Shown in pieces: positions 8,451 through 17,246 of a DNA stretch of 64,000 nucleotides; position 1 is the first letter of the stretch, and every line of letters starts with the position of its first letter. The notes below the pieces were generated by a model. The model worked only from the letters and a program-made list of their open reading frames with translations, made no database searches and had not been told where the DNA came from. Source of the DNA: Corynebacterium sp. (lineage in GTDB: Bacteria; Actinomycetota; Actinomycetes; Mycobacteriales; Mycobacteriaceae); assembly GCF_030538285.1 (NCBI RefSeq), contig NZ_JAUNUG010000007.1, positions 21,495 to 85,494 on the forward strand, written 5' to 3'. Both the position numbers and the translations under genes were made by a program.

Positions 8451-8978
8451 TTGCACTCCATGCGACCTACTCCCCCGCCCTTGCGCCCCCGCACCGCCGA
8501 GATCCTCGGCACCGCCCGCGGCCTGCTTGAGGAGCTCGGCTGGGAGGCTCTCACCCTCCGAATCCTCGCCGAGAAGGTCGGCATGCGTGCGCCCTCGCTG
8601 TACAACCACGCGGCGAACAAGGAGGAGCTGCGCACTCTCATCCTCACCCAGGCATTCCTTGAGTTGGGGGATGCACTGTGGCAGGCAGTGGCCGTCGATA
8701 AGTCGCCGACCAGCCTCGCCGCCACTTATCGGCACCACGCCACCACCTCCCCCCAGCACTACCGTTTAGCCACCCACGGCCCCCTCGACCGGGCAGCCCT
8801 ACCGGAAGGCCTGGAGGAATGGGCCGGCGCCCCTTTCGGGCTGGTCACCGACTCCCCCGTCGATGCACAGACCTTCTTCGCCACCCTGCATGGCCTGGCG
8901 ATTCTGGAGATCGACGGCCGCTTCCCGCCCGGTACCCCGATCGATGATCTGTGGGCACGCGCGGCGCAACTTTATTGA
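8451..8978 (+). CDS. TetR/AcrR family regulator
   Basis: About 175 aa. The N-terminal helix-turn-helix is clear: RTAEILGTARGLLEELG, then LTLRILAEKVGMRAPSLYNHAANKEEL, the canonical TetR recognition helix. The C-terminal ligand domain has a TetR_C-like PLDRAALPEG and a TFFATLHGLAILE segment. Start choice is uncertain: TTG 8451 has AGGGG four bases upstream, while ATG 8460 gives a more typical initiation codon but poor spacing. It is the second gene behind the palindromic operator at 7904-7920, which is its probable binding site. Confidence 0.85.
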   Translation: MHSMRPTPPPLRPRTAEILGTARGLLEELGWEALTLRILAEKVGMRAPSLYNHAANKEELRTLILTQAFLELGDALWQAVAVDKSPTSLAATYRHHATTSPQHYRLATHGPLDRAALPEGLEEWAGAPFGLVTDSPVDAQTFFATLHGLAILEIDGRFPPGTPIDDLWARAAQLY

Positions 8979-9071
8979 CGCACCCGCCTGCCTGTTCGAG
9001 CGGACGAAAGATCATGTCTGGGTCGCACCGTAAGTTTTCCTGTCAGTAACCGAAACTGAAAAGGAAACACC

Positions 9072-9464
9072 ATGTCCACACCACTTAACCTCCCCGAGCC
9101 CCAGCCAGCCCCGTCCCGCAGAGGGCGCACCCTGGTGATCAGCCTGGCCGTACTGGCAGCAGTCGCGCTCGCCGCGGCGATCGCCTGGCAGCAGTGGCAG
9201 CAGAGTCAGGTTCTAGCTGCGGTCGACGAGGCTTGCCGCGAGTCGGTGACCGAGTGGGCGAAATACCCGGGAGGTGTGTCATTCCCGCATGAGCTCGAGT
9301 ACGAGCGGGTCAATGATTCCAGCGTCTGGCGCAGCGAAGGTGTCGTCGACTTCCCCAATGGCTGGGGCACCCCCGTGCGTCAGGATTTCTCCTGCCATGT
9401 CTCCATGGACGGCACGGATGTGGTGATCCCGGTCGCGGTCGTCACCTCGCAGGACGAGGATTAA
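9072..9464 (+). CDS. Hypothetical membrane-anchored protein
   Basis: 130 aa. A proline-rich N-terminus is followed by one membrane helix at about 20-43 (LVISLAVLAAVALAAAIAW), a Trp/Gln segment (QQWQQSQ) and a small outside domain with two Cys residues (EACRES and FSCHVS) that could form a disulfide. ATG 9072 is preceded by AAAGGAAAC. I recognise no family beyond small corynebacterial exported proteins. Its last four bases overlap the end of the convergent flavin reductase gene. Confidence 0.7.
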   Translation: MSTPLNLPEPQPAPSRRGRTLVISLAVLAAVALAAAIAWQQWQQSQVLAAVDEACRESVTEWAKYPGGVSFPHELEYERVNDSSVWRSEGVVDFPNGWGTPVRQDFSCHVSMDGTDVVIPVAVVTSQDED

Positions 9465-10024
9465 GCCTCGACCTTGGCGGTGGCGCGGTCGGCGGCGTCG
9501 ATAAGCTCGTCAGCGAGGGCGTTGATCCAGACAGTACCCTGCTCACCCGGGGTGAAGACGTACTCGGGGAAGTGCTCCTGGAAGGTGAACTCGGCCTGCG
9601 CCGGCACCAAGGTCATGCCGACGCGGGTGACGATGTCGTTCCAGTGGCGCACGGCGGTGCGGGCGGCGTCGGAGCCGTAGCCGATGAAGCCGATGGGCTT
9701 GCCGGTCCACTCGGCGAAGAGCAGGTCGTAGGCGTCCTTCATCGGGCCCGGGATAGAGGCGTTGTATTCGGGGGTGACGAAGATGAAGGCGTCGAAGCCG
9801 TCGATGAGCTGCGCCCAGACGCGGGTCTGCGGGTCCGAGTATTCCCCGCCTTCGACCATGCGCGGCGGGATGGCGGTGTTCGGGTTGAGGTTCTGCTCGA
9901 GGATGTCGATAAGCTCGTAGGTGTGGCCGTCCTGGCGAGCCTCGAGCTGTCCGATGGCCCACTGGCCGATGGTGATTCCGGTGCGACCCTCGCGGATGGA
10001 GCCGACGAACACTGCGATCTTCAT
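9461..10024 (-). CDS. NADPH-dependent FMN reductase family protein
   Basis: 187-aa flavodoxin-fold protein. The N-terminal phosphate-binding loop is KIAVFVGSIREGRTG, and FIFVTPEYNASIPGPMKDAYDLL is the characteristic flavin-contact motif (PEYN). These cytoplasmic enzymes reduce FMN, quinones, azo dyes or metals with NAD(P)H; the substrate cannot be assigned. The minus-strand start at 10024 is preceded by AAAGGGAA. One exact copy of the recurrent 12-mer (9494-9505, reverse) lies near its C-terminal codons. It is convergent with the small membrane protein and divergent from the DUF1206 gene. Confidence 0.88.
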   Translation of the reverse strand: MKIAVFVGSIREGRTGITIGQWAIGQLEARQDGHTYELIDILEQNLNPNTAIPPRMVEGGEYSDPQTRVWAQLIDGFDAFIFVTPEYNASIPGPMKDAYDLLFAEWTGKPIGFIGYGSDAARTAVRHWNDIVTRVGMTLVPAQAEFTFQEHFPEYVFTPGEQGTVWINALADELIDAADRATAKVEA

Positions 10025-10123
10025 GAATTCCCTTTCCTTGGTGACACGTCAACATTAGGTGCCTGCCGAGAACTAATGCAAGTTCCTGTGGCCGAGCTCA
10101 CCACAACACGGTTGAATGGACTT

Positions 10124-10945
10124 ATGGATACACGTAGCGCCGGACGCAAAGCCAAAAACACGGCCCAGCGACACGCAGGCAAAGCCCATCAACACCCCGC
10201 CGTGAAAATGATGGCCCGCATCGGATTCGTGGTCATGGGCGTACTGCACATCATCATCGGCTGGATCGCCTTCCGCATCGCCACCGGCTCCGGCGGCGAG
10301 GAAGCCTCCAACTCCGGGGCCCTCGGCACCATCGCTCAGGCACCCGGCGGACAGATCCTGCTGTGGGTGGCCGTGGTTGCCCTCGCCGCACTGGCCCTGT
10401 GGCGCCTCACCCAGCTGTTTGTCGGCGAAGAACTCAAAGACAAGGCCAAGGGCGGCGCCCTCTTCTTCGTCTTCGCCTCCCTGTCCTTCACCACCGCCAC
10501 CTTCGCGCGTGGCGGCTCCACCTCCGACGGCGACACCGCCACCGACGTCACCGCCACGGTCCTGGAGCAGCCCTGGGGTGTAGTCCTGGTCATCATCGCC
10601 GGTCTGGTCGTGCTCGGCGTCGGCTTGTACAGCATCTACAACGGCGCGACGAAGGGCTTCAAGGAGGATCTCGAAGCGGGCGCCGGGGCAGGCAATGTCG
10701 GCACCGCGATCGTCGGCGCGGGCATGGCCGGCTACATCGCGCGCGGCATCGCCTTCGCCATCCTGGGCATCCTCGTCGTCATCGCCGGATGGAGGTCCGA
10801 CCCGGAGCAGGCCGCGGGACTTGATGCCGCGCTGCGCACCCTCGGCGAGCAACCCTTCGGTTCCGTCCTGCTCATCACCATCGGCATCGGGCTGGCACTG
10901 TATGGCGCCTACTCCATCGCCCGCGCCCGCTACATCCGGATGTAG
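10124..10945 (+). CDS. DUF1206 membrane protein
   Basis: About 273 aa. It contains three repeats of a two-helix unit, each built as 'ARIGFVVMGVLHIIIG' followed by an aromatic/Gly segment, at about 30-115, 125-180 and 190-270 (ARGIAFAILGILVVIAG in the third). This triplication is the DUF1206 pattern. A basic soluble N-terminus (MDTRSAGRKAKNTAQRHAGKAH) precedes it. I start at ATG 10124; the frame stays open much further upstream, but that part runs through the divergent flavin reductase gene. The function is unknown. Confidence 0.82.
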   Translation: MDTRSAGRKAKNTAQRHAGKAHQHPAVKMMARIGFVVMGVLHIIIGWIAFRIATGSGGEEASNSGALGTIAQAPGGQILLWVAVVALAALALWRLTQLFVGEELKDKAKGGALFFVFASLSFTTATFARGGSTSDGDTATDVTATVLEQPWGVVLVIIAGLVVLGVGLYSIYNGATKGFKEDLEAGAGAGNVGTAIVGAGMAGYIARGIAFAILGILVVIAGWRSDPEQAAGLDAALRTLGEQPFGSVLLITIGIGLALYGAYSIARARYIRM

Positions 10946-11692
10946 CTAGCACTCCTCGTGAGGGCTGTCGATGAACAGGCCACCGTCATCGTGCAGCTCA
11001 CCGAGGTTGTAGGCCTGCCGCAGGTTCGATTCCGTGAGCACCTTCTCCGGCGGGCCAGAGGCCACCACGCGCCCCGACATGAGCACCACATGGTCCGCGG
11101 CATTGGCTTCCGCCAGGTCATGGGTGGTGAGGACGACGGTACTGCCGCGGTCAGTCTCATCGTGGATGATCTCATCGATGATGCGCGCGGAGACGATGTC
11201 GAGTCCGGTGAGGGGCTCGTCGAGAAGCAACACGTCATGGTCCTGCGCCATGCCCTGCGCCACATAGACGCGCTGTCGCTGTCCTCCGGACAGCTCCTCC
11301 AGATGGCGTTTCGCCAGGTCGCTCACATTGAGGCGGGCCATCACCTCATCCACTTTTTGCTTATCGACGCCCCGGAAACGCCCCAGCCAGCCCGACGATG
11401 GGTAGCGGCCCATCCGGACCACCTCCCGCACCGACAAGGGCACCCCCTCGGGGAAGGCGACCGACTGCATGACATAGGAGATACGCTCGCGCGGGAAGGC
11501 GACCTCAAGCTCACCGGCCTGTGGCTGAGTCAGCCCACCGATAGCGTGGAGCAGCGTGGATTTGCCTGAGCCGTTGGGGCCGATGATGGCGGTGAGCTTG
11601 CCCAGGGGGATGGTGACATCGGAGGGGGCGACGGCGACAGTGCGTTCGTAGCCGAGCTGGAGCCCGCGTCCGACGGCGAGATTCCCACTCAT
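10946..11692 (-). CDS. znuC: Zinc/manganese ABC transporter ATPase
   Basis: 248-aa ABC ATPase energising the metal importer encoded by this operon. Walker A is GPNGSGKST, the signature is LSGGQRQR, Walker B is VLLLDEPLTGLD, and the switch His is in VVLTTHDLAE. The closest family is ZnuC/MntB. Its start overlaps the permease stop by four bases, indicating coupling. The gene order is binding protein, permease, ATPase on the minus strand. It is named znuC by analogy; Mn2+ or Fe2+ specificity cannot be excluded. One recurrent 12-mer copy lies inside (11360-11371). Confidence 0.85.
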   Translation of the reverse strand: MSGNLAVGRGLQLGYERTVAVAPSDVTIPLGKLTAIIGPNGSGKSTLLHAIGGLTQPQAGELEVAFPRERISYVMQSVAFPEGVPLSVREVVRMGRYPSSGWLGRFRGVDKQKVDEVMARLNVSDLAKRHLEELSGGQRQRVYVAQGMAQDHDVLLLDEPLTGLDIVSARIIDEIIHDETDRGSTVVLTTHDLAEANAADHVVLMSGRVVASGPPEKVLTESNLRQAYNLGELHDDGGLFIDSPHEEC

Positions 11693-12525
11693 GCGGACCT
11701 CCTGGCCAAACGTCGCTGCAGGTGCTGGACCTCCATGATGACCAGGAACGCGGCAATCGGCACCAGCGCCATGGTCGCGGCCGCCGCGGTGCCCAGATGG
11801 AAGGACAGGATGAGGCCGATGAGCACCGAAGCCGCGCCAATGACCGCGGATACCGCGATCATCGTCGAGATCGAGCGCGAGAGCAGCGCGGCTGTCGCCG
11901 GCGGAGCAACGAGCAGACTGAACACCAGCATCGTGCCCACCGCCTGGAAGCTGCCGATGACGCTGGTCGCGATGAGCACGAGCAGCAGTGCGTGCGTCAG
12001 CTTCGGACGCATGCCCAGGCTCTCCGCCTTGACCGGCGAGAACGACAAAGCCATGAGTGGGCGGTAGAGCAGGAGGGATCCGGCGATGACGATGACCGCC
12101 AGCACCGCCTGCTGGCGGATCGCCTCCCAGGACACACCCAACGCATCACCGAAGAGGATGCTGGTCAGCGATCCGGAGTAGGAGTCCGAGCGGGAGATGA
12201 TCACCACACCCAGCGCCATCATGCCGACAAACAGCAGGCCGATGGCCGTGTCCTCTTTCAGGTGCGTATGCCGGTGGATCACCTCCACCGCACCGACCAT
12301 GACCACTGCGGCGACGGCCGCGCCCAGGATGGGATTGAAGTCGAAGACCACGGCGGCCGCGATACCGGGCAGGACGCCATGAACGAAAGCGTCACCGAAA
12401 AAGCTCATGCCACGGAGCACGAGCCACACGCCGACGGTCGCGCTCATCACCGCGGCGATCAGACCGCCGATGAGCGCACGCTGCTGGAAGCCCAGCAGGA
12501 AAGGATCGAAAAGCCAATCAAGCAC
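11689..12525 (-). CDS. znuB: Zinc/manganese ABC transporter permease
   Basis: 278-aa ABC-3 family permease with about eight membrane helices, including GVWLVLRGMSFFGDAFVHGVLPGIAAA at the N-terminal end, which is the typical ZnuB/MntB start. The family coupling region is SLGMRPKLTHALLLVLIATSVIGSFQAVGTMLVFSLLVAPPATA. It transports the metal across the inner membrane with the ATPase encoded immediately downstream. A 13-base gap separates it from the binding-protein gene, so all three form one operon. Confidence 0.88.
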   Translation of the reverse strand: MLDWLFDPFLLGFQQRALIGGLIAAVMSATVGVWLVLRGMSFFGDAFVHGVLPGIAAAVVFDFNPILGAAVAAVVMVGAVEVIHRHTHLKEDTAIGLLFVGMMALGVVIISRSDSYSGSLTSILFGDALGVSWEAIRQQAVLAVIVIAGSLLLYRPLMALSFSPVKAESLGMRPKLTHALLLVLIATSVIGSFQAVGTMLVFSLLVAPPATAALLSRSISTMIAVSAVIGAASVLIGLILSFHLGTAAAATMALVPIAAFLVIMEVQHLQRRLARRSA

Positions 12526-12538
12526 GAATTAACTCTAG

Positions 12539-13495
12539 TCAGCCCAGCGCCTCGTTGATGAGGCGGACGTTCTCACGCATCATGCCCTGATAATCGGCGG
12601 CCGGAGAATCCTGCGGCCCGACGGAGCCCTCGTAGAGGGAGACCACCTGGACCTGGTCGCCGACTTCCGCTGCGACGGCGTCGACCAGCTTCTGGTCAAC
12701 GGCGGCGTTGGTGAAGATCACCGGGACGTTCTCCTCGCGGATAACAGCGGCGAGGGCGGCCAGCTCCTGCGAGGAAGGCTGCGCCTCCGTGGAACCGCCC
12801 GGGATGACCACCCCGGCGGAGTGGAAATCATAGGCATCGTTGAAGTAACCGAACGCCTGGTGGTCGGTGACAATCACGCGGCGCTCCTCCGGGATCCCGG
12901 CCAGCCCCTCCCGGATCTCCTCGTCCAGGGCGGTGAGCTCATCCGAGATCTGTGCGCCGCACTCTGCCCACTGGTCATCCTCGGTCAACTCCGCCACCTG
13001 ATCACCGATGAGCTGCGCGGCATCCGCCATGCGCCCGGCATCGAGCCAGAAGTGCGGATCATAATCACCGTGGGCGTGCTCATGCTCGTGCTCGTGCTCG
13101 TGGTCATGATCGTGGTCGCCGCCGAAGGGCAGCGGGTCGACGTGCTCGGCGACATGGAGGACTTCAGTCCCGTCAGCCTCGACCTGCTGGAGGGAAGCGT
13201 CGAGGCCGCCCTCCAGGCCCAGGCCGTTGGCGATTACCAGGTCGGCCTTGACCATGTCGGCGACCTGCGCGGAGGAGGCCGAGAAATCGTGCGGGTCGGC
13301 GTTGACCGGCATGAGGGTGGTGGAGGTGCCGCCGGCACAGGCGGCGATCTGCTCGGTGATCGAACCCAGCGGGGTGGTGGTGACGACCAGCGAGATGTCC
13401 TCCGTGGCCGCATCGGTACCAGAATCGGTATCCGAGCAGGCAGACAATGCCAGGGCGGTGGTGGCGACCAGGCCAACAGCAATACGAACCCGCAT
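12539..13495 (-). CDS. znuA: Zinc/manganese ABC transporter substrate-binding lipoprotein
   Basis: 318-aa cluster-9 (ZnuA/TroA) binding protein. The signal peptide ends in a lipobox, LALSACSD, so the mature protein is anchored at the Cys near residue 20. Metal ligands are expected in NADPHDF, DPHFWLDAG, VTDHQAFGYF, and an Asp/Glu near the C-terminus. A histidine-rich mobile loop of alternating His with Asp or Glu (about residues 125-142) precedes DPHFWLD, which is typical of zinc-specific binding proteins. It is the first gene of the operon; a CAGGAGG ribosome binding site and an operator-like palindrome lie upstream. Confidence 0.9.
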   Translation of the reverse strand: MRVRIAVGLVATTALALSACSDTDSGTDAATEDISLVVTTTPLGSITEQIAACAGGTSTTLMPVNADPHDFSASSAQVADMVKADLVIANGLGLEGGLDASLQQVEADGTEVLHVAEHVDPLPFGGDHDHDHEHEHEHEHAHGDYDPHFWLDAGRMADAAQLIGDQVAELTEDDQWAECGAQISDELTALDEEIREGLAGIPEERRVIVTDHQAFGYFNDAYDFHSAGVVIPGGSTEAQPSSQELAALAAVIREENVPVIFTNAAVDQKLVDAVAAEVGDQVQVVSLYEGSVGPQDSPAADYQGMMRENVRLINEALG

Positions 13496-13526
13496 GCGGG
13501 CCTCCTGAAATCCTTATTGACAACGT

Positions 13527-13545
13527 ATTGAAAACTGTTACCAAT
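13527..13545 (-). promoter_or_regulatory. Operator-like palindrome upstream of znuA
   Basis: attgaaaactgttaccaat is an imperfect 19-bp inverted repeat (seven of nine arm positions pair around the central T) lying 32-50 bases before the znuA start. The size, AT-richness and position fit a Zur-type metal repressor site, but I cannot align it firmly to a corynebacterial Zur or DtxR consensus. Confidence 0.45.
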
Positions 13546-13743
13546 AGTACCCTGCACTGAGGGAAGCGGCCAATTGGGCGGCGTCGACAAGCACTACCCC
13601 CGAAATGGGGGCGACATCACACCACCGGCATAACCACCGCCTCACCTGGATTGATCGCCCCTCACCCCCTCCAACACATCTATTCGGAAGGTTTCGCTTA
13701 TGTACGGTGGAGTACTGACCCCATTTCCCCAGGAAAGGCAGAT

Positions 13744-14904
13744 GTGAACTCCCCCTACGCAGACACCCCCCGTATTGACTTCCTCTGGCTCAGCGAGCCG
13801 GACATGATCGAAGCGGGGGTGACCGATTCAGCGGCCTGTGTGGAAACCATGGAGGAAACCCTCATTCTGCTGGCCGACGGCGACTACCGCATGGCCGGCG
13901 CCTCGGCGAACTCCCACGGTGCGCAGATCAACTTCCCGAAGAACCCCGAGCACGAGGGCATGCCCGCCGACGGCCCGGACCGCCGCTTCATGGCGATGCC
14001 CGCCTACCTCGGCGGACGTTTCCGCTCCGCCGGCGTCAAGTGGTACGGCTCCAACACTGAAAACCGTGCGCACGACCTGCCGCGTTCCATCCACGTCTTT
14101 GTGCTCAACGACGCCGTCACCGGTGCCCCGCTGGCCATGATGTCCGCCAACCTGCTCTCCGCCTACCGCACCGGCGCCGTCCCGGGTGTGGGCGTCAAGC
14201 ATCTGGCCGTCGACAACGCTGAGACCGTCGGCATCATCGGCCCCGGCGTGATGTCCCGCACCATCTTCGCTTCCGCCTACTCCCAGCGCCCCTCCATCAA
14301 GAACGTGAAGATCAAGGGCCGTTCCGCTGGCTCCACCGAACGCGTCGCAGAATGGTTCCGCGAGACCTACCCGGAGCTGGAGTCCATCGAGGTCGTCGAC
14401 TCCGAGCAGGCCGCCATCGAAGGCTCCGACATCCTCATCGCCGGCACCTCCACCTCCCCGGACGGCCCCTCCGGCTTCCCGTACTTCAAGAAGGAGTGGA
14501 TCAAGCCCGGCGCACTCATCCTGTGCCCGGCCGCCGCGCGTTTCGACGATGACTTCATTAAGTCCGATGACGCCAACCTCGTCGTCGATTACACCGGCCT
14601 CTACGCCGAGTGGTTCAACGAGAACGGCCCCGACGTCACCTACGAGCAACTGCTCGGCATCCCCGGCAACCACTGGTGGGACATGACCAAGGAGGGCACC
14701 CTCCCGGCCAAGAAGCTGGTCAACATCGGCGACATCGCCGCCGGTCGCGCCCCGGGCCGCGTCAACGACGAGCAGATCTTCTGCTACTCCATCGGCGGCA
14801 TGCCTGTCGAGGACGTCGCCTGGGCCTATGACGTCTACCACAACGCCCTGGAGAAGGGCATCGGCACCAAGCTCAACCTGTGGGACGCCCCCGTCCTGAA
14901 ATAA
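13744..14904 (+). CDS. Ornithine cyclodeaminase / mu-crystallin family protein
   Basis: 386 aa from GTG 13744, preceded by AGGAAAGG. Family hallmarks are [21 protein letters not shown] (substrate-site Lys), a dimer segment [21 protein letters not shown], the Rossmann NAD(P) motif [11 protein letters not shown], and [11 protein letters not shown]. Ornithine cyclodeaminase converts ornithine to proline and ammonia, but relatives include ketimine reductases and proteins described as subunits of amine oxidases, so the reaction is open. The protein is longer than typical 320-350-aa cyclodeaminases. The glutamine synthetase paralogue follows 34 bases later, suggesting a joint role in amino acid or amine nitrogen recycling (inference). 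Confidence 0.8.
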   Translation: MNSPYADTPRIDFLWLSEPDMIEAGVTDSAACVETMEETLILLADGDYRMAGASANSHGAQINFPKNPEHEGMPADGPDRRFMAMPAYLGGRFRSAGVKWYGSNTENRAHDLPRSIHVFVLNDAVTGAPLAMMSANLLSAYRTGAVPGVGVKHLAVDNAETVGIIGPGVMSRTIFASAYSQRPSIKNVKIKGRSAGSTERVAEWFRETYPELESIEVVDSEQAAIEGSDILIAGTSTSPDGPSGFPYFKKEWIKPGALILCPAAARFDDDFIKSDDANLVVDYTGLYAEWFNENGPDVTYEQLLGIPGNHWWDMTKEGTLPAKKLVNIGDIAAGRAPGRVNDEQIFCYSIGGMPVEDVAWAYDVYHNALEKGIGTKLNLWDAPVLK

Positions 14905-14938
14905 CCACACCACCCAACTAGGAGCCCTGAACGAAAAC

Positions 14939-16375
14939 GTGTCCTTCGAATCCACTGCAGCCCTGATCGACTTCATGCGCGATGAGGAGGTGGAATACCT
15001 GGACATCCGTTTCACGGACGTCCCCGGCACCGAACACGCGTTGACGGTCCCTGCCTCGGCCCTCACCGAGGAGTCGGCAGCCGAGGGTTTCGCCTTCGAC
15101 GGCTCGTCGATCGCCGGTTTCACCACGGTCGACGAGTCCGACATGACTCTCATGCCGGACGTCTCCACCGCCTACGTCGACCCCTTCCGCCGCCGCAAGA
15201 CGGTGAACATGCAGTTCTTCGTGCATGACCCCTTCACCCACGAGCCCTTCTCCCGCGACCCGCGCAACATCGCGCGCAAGGCCGAGGAGTACATGGTGTC
15301 CACCGGCATCGCCGACACCTGCTACATCGGCGCCGAAGCCGAGTTCTTCGTCTTCGACTCCGTGCGCTACTCCACTGATGTCCACCGCTCCTTCCACCAA
15401 GTCGACTCGGATGAGGGTTGGTGGAACTCCGACGCGGAGACCATGACCGACGGTTCCCCCAACCTGGGCAACAAGATCCGCGTCAACGACGGTTACTTCC
15501 CCGTCGCCCCCTACGACAAGACCATCCCGGTGCGCGATGAGATTGCCCACTACCTCGGCGAGGTCGGCTTCGAGATCGAGCGCTTCCACCACGAGGTGGC
15601 CACCGGCGGCATCCAGGAGGTCAACTACAAGTTCAACACCCTCCTCCACGCCGCGGATGACCTGCAGAAGTTCAAGTACGTGGTGAAAAACACCGCCGAT
15701 GAGCACGGCAAAGTGGCCACGTTCATGCCCAAGCCGCTTCTCGACGACGGCGGCTGCGGCATGCACGCCCACCAGTCCCTGTGGAAGGACGGCAAGCCGC
15801 TGTTCTACGACGAGGAGGGCTACGCTGGCCTGTCCGATACCGCCCGCCACTACATCGGCGGCCTGCTGGCGCATGCCCCGGCGGTACTGGCGTTCACCAA
15901 CCCGACCGTGAACTCCTACCGCCGCCTCTACTCCGGCTTCGAAGCCCCGGTGAACCTCGTCTACTCTCAGCGCAACCGCTCCGCCGCGATTCGCATCCCG
16001 GTGACGGGTCCCTCTGCAGCTGCCAAGCGCATCGAGTTCCGCGCCCCCGACCCCTCCGGCAACCCCTACCTGGGTTTCGCGGCCCAGCTGCTGGCGGGCC
16101 TCGACGGCATCAAGAACCGCATCGAGCCCGGCGATCCCGTGGACAAGGATCTCTACGAGCTTCCCGCCGAGGAGGCCCAGCAGGTGCCGCGCGTCCCGCA
16201 CTCCCTGGAGTCCTCCCTCTACGCGCTGGAAAATGATCACGAATTCCTCACCGAGGGCGACGTCTTCACCGAGGATCTCATCGAGTCCTACATCGAGCTC
16301 AAGTACGACAATGAGATCAACCCGCTGCGCCAGGGCCCGACGCCGAAGGAATTCGAGCTCTACTTCAACTGCTAG
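14939..16375 (+). CDS. Second GlnA-like glutamine synthetase type I
   Basis: 478 aa from GTG 14939. It is the same length as the primary GlnA and, by eye, roughly two-thirds identical. It keeps [76 protein letters not shown] and the adenylylation loop [11 protein letters not shown]. It therefore looks like a catalytically complete, GlnE-controlled GS rather than a divergent GlnA3/GlnA4 polyamine-glutamylating enzyme. AGGAG lies 14 bases upstream, rather far. It is in an apparent operon with the ornithine-cyclodeaminase-family gene. Why a second canonical GS is kept is unclear. Confidence 0.9.
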   Translation: MSFESTAALIDFMRDEEVEYLDIRFTDVPGTEHALTVPASALTEESAAEGFAFDGSSIAGFTTVDESDMTLMPDVSTAYVDPFRRRKTVNMQFFVHDPFTHEPFSRDPRNIARKAEEYMVSTGIADTCYIGAEAEFFVFDSVRYSTDVHRSFHQVDSDEGWWNSDAETMTDGSPNLGNKIRVNDGYFPVAPYDKTIPVRDEIAHYLGEVGFEIERFHHEVATGGIQEVNYKFNTLLHAADDLQKFKYVVKNTADEHGKVATFMPKPLLDDGGCGMHAHQSLWKDGKPLFYDEEGYAGLSDTARHYIGGLLAHAPAVLAFTNPTVNSYRRLYSGFEAPVNLVYSQRNRSAAIRIPVTGPSAAAKRIEFRAPDPSGNPYLGFAAQLLAGLDGIKNRIEPGDPVDKDLYELPAEEAQQVPRVPHSLESSLYALENDHEFLTEGDVFTEDLIESYIELKYDNEINPLRQGPTPKEFELYFNC

Positions 16376-16384
16376 GTTCAGGAT

Positions 16385-16537
16385 ATGACCCTCGCCATCC
16401 TCGTCCCCGCCGCCCTCATCGGAATCGGCGCTACCTGGTGGGCGTCAGCGCAGTACCTCAAGGCCTGGGGCATCCGGGGCGGCGAGTACTCCCCGGCCGT
16501 CGAGGAGCCGGAGGATGATCTCTGGGAGCAGCGCTGA
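16385..16537 (+). CDS. Small single-helix membrane protein (50 aa)
   Basis: ATG 16385 to TGA 16535-16537 encodes MTLAILVPAALIGIGATWW, then a soluble acidic tail ending DDLWEQR. The N-terminal 20 residues form one membrane helix. Codon use is strongly GC3-rich like the neighbouring genes, and the ORF begins nine bases after the glutamine synthetase stop, so it may be the last gene of that operon. There is no family I recognise. It is too short for certainty. Confidence 0.5.
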   Translation: MTLAILVPAALIGIGATWWASAQYLKAWGIRGGEYSPAVEEPEDDLWEQR

Positions 16538-16896
16538 GACGCTCCTTCATCCTCGGCGGCACGGATGTCGATCTCGACGCCGTCCGCCGGGTCCTCGCGC
16601 CCTACCGCCGCTCCGGCACCTGGGTGCTCGTTGGCGGCCTTCCCGTGCTCGAGGTCTCATTCCTCGGATCAGGGGCCCGCGGGTTCCACGCCACCACTCC
16701 CCCAGTACTTTTCGACGCCGCGCTCGCCCATCTGCTCCACGCACTGGGCGAGTGCGGGTTACTCATTGGCGTGTCTCCGGGTCCACCGGATGTCATCATC
16801 TGCGGAGACTTCGCCACGGCCGAGGAGGTGGCGAATCCGGGTGAGATTGTCGCGGTGGCCCACACTCCCGCCCACTTCAATGCGATAATGACCGGT
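16534..16896 (+). other. Open in-frame extension upstream of the PhnA-like gene
   Basis: The reading frame of the downstream PhnA-like gene stays open from 16519 and shows coding-like codon use, encoding an Ala/Gly/Val-rich segment (RRSFILGGTDVDLDAVRRV ... VGGLPVLEVSFLGSGARGF ... PPDVIICGDFATAEEV). No ATG exists in it. The available starts are CTG 16534, which overlaps the previous stop as CTGA, or GTG 16624. It could be a separate unknown protein read with a rare start, or an N-terminal domain fused to the zinc-ribbon protein. I do not recognise the fold. Confidence 0.4.
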
Positions 16897-17241
16897 ATGA
16901 GCGACACAAACTTCCCGCCCTGCCCCGAGTGCGGCAGCGAGTACACCTACGAGATGGATCCCCTGCTCGTCTGCCCGGAGTGCGGCCACGAGTGGGATCC
17001 GCACGAGCCCGAAAAAGCTGGCCCGGTGATCAAGGACTCGGTCGGCAACGTGCTGGCCGACGGCGACACCGTCACCGTGGTCAAAACACTCAAGGTCAAG
17101 GGCGCCAGCCAGCCGATCAAGGCCGGCACCACGGTGCGCCACATCAGGCTTGTCGACGCCACCGACGGCCACGACATCGATGCCCGCGTCGACGGCTTCG
17201 GGCAGATGAAACTCAAAAGCTCGATCGTGAAGAAGATCTAG
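16897..17241 (+). CDS. PhnA/YjdM zinc-ribbon protein
   Basis: 114 aa from ATG 16897, the normal length for YjdM/PhnA. The N-terminal zinc ribbon has two CPECG knuckles (FPPCPECGSEYTYE and LLVCPECGHEW). The PhnA domain follows with DSVGNVLADGDTVTVVKTLKVKG and HDIDARVDGFGQMKLKSSIVKK. The name comes from a historical link to phosphonate use that is not well supported; the molecular function is unknown. A GATAAT hexamer (16884-16889) lies seven bases before the ATG, suggesting a leaderless transcript and supporting this start over the in-frame upstream extension. Confidence 0.85.
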   Translation: MSDTNFPPCPECGSEYTYEMDPLLVCPECGHEWDPHEPEKAGPVIKDSVGNVLADGDTVTVVKTLKVKGASQPIKAGTTVRHIRLVDATDGHDIDARVDGFGQMKLKSSIVKKI

Positions 17242-17246
17242 CCACC

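Noticed and set aside
9901-9913. Additional GATGTCGATAAGC as a copy of the 12-mer
   Set aside because: Two mismatches to the core; not counted among exact or one-mismatch copies.
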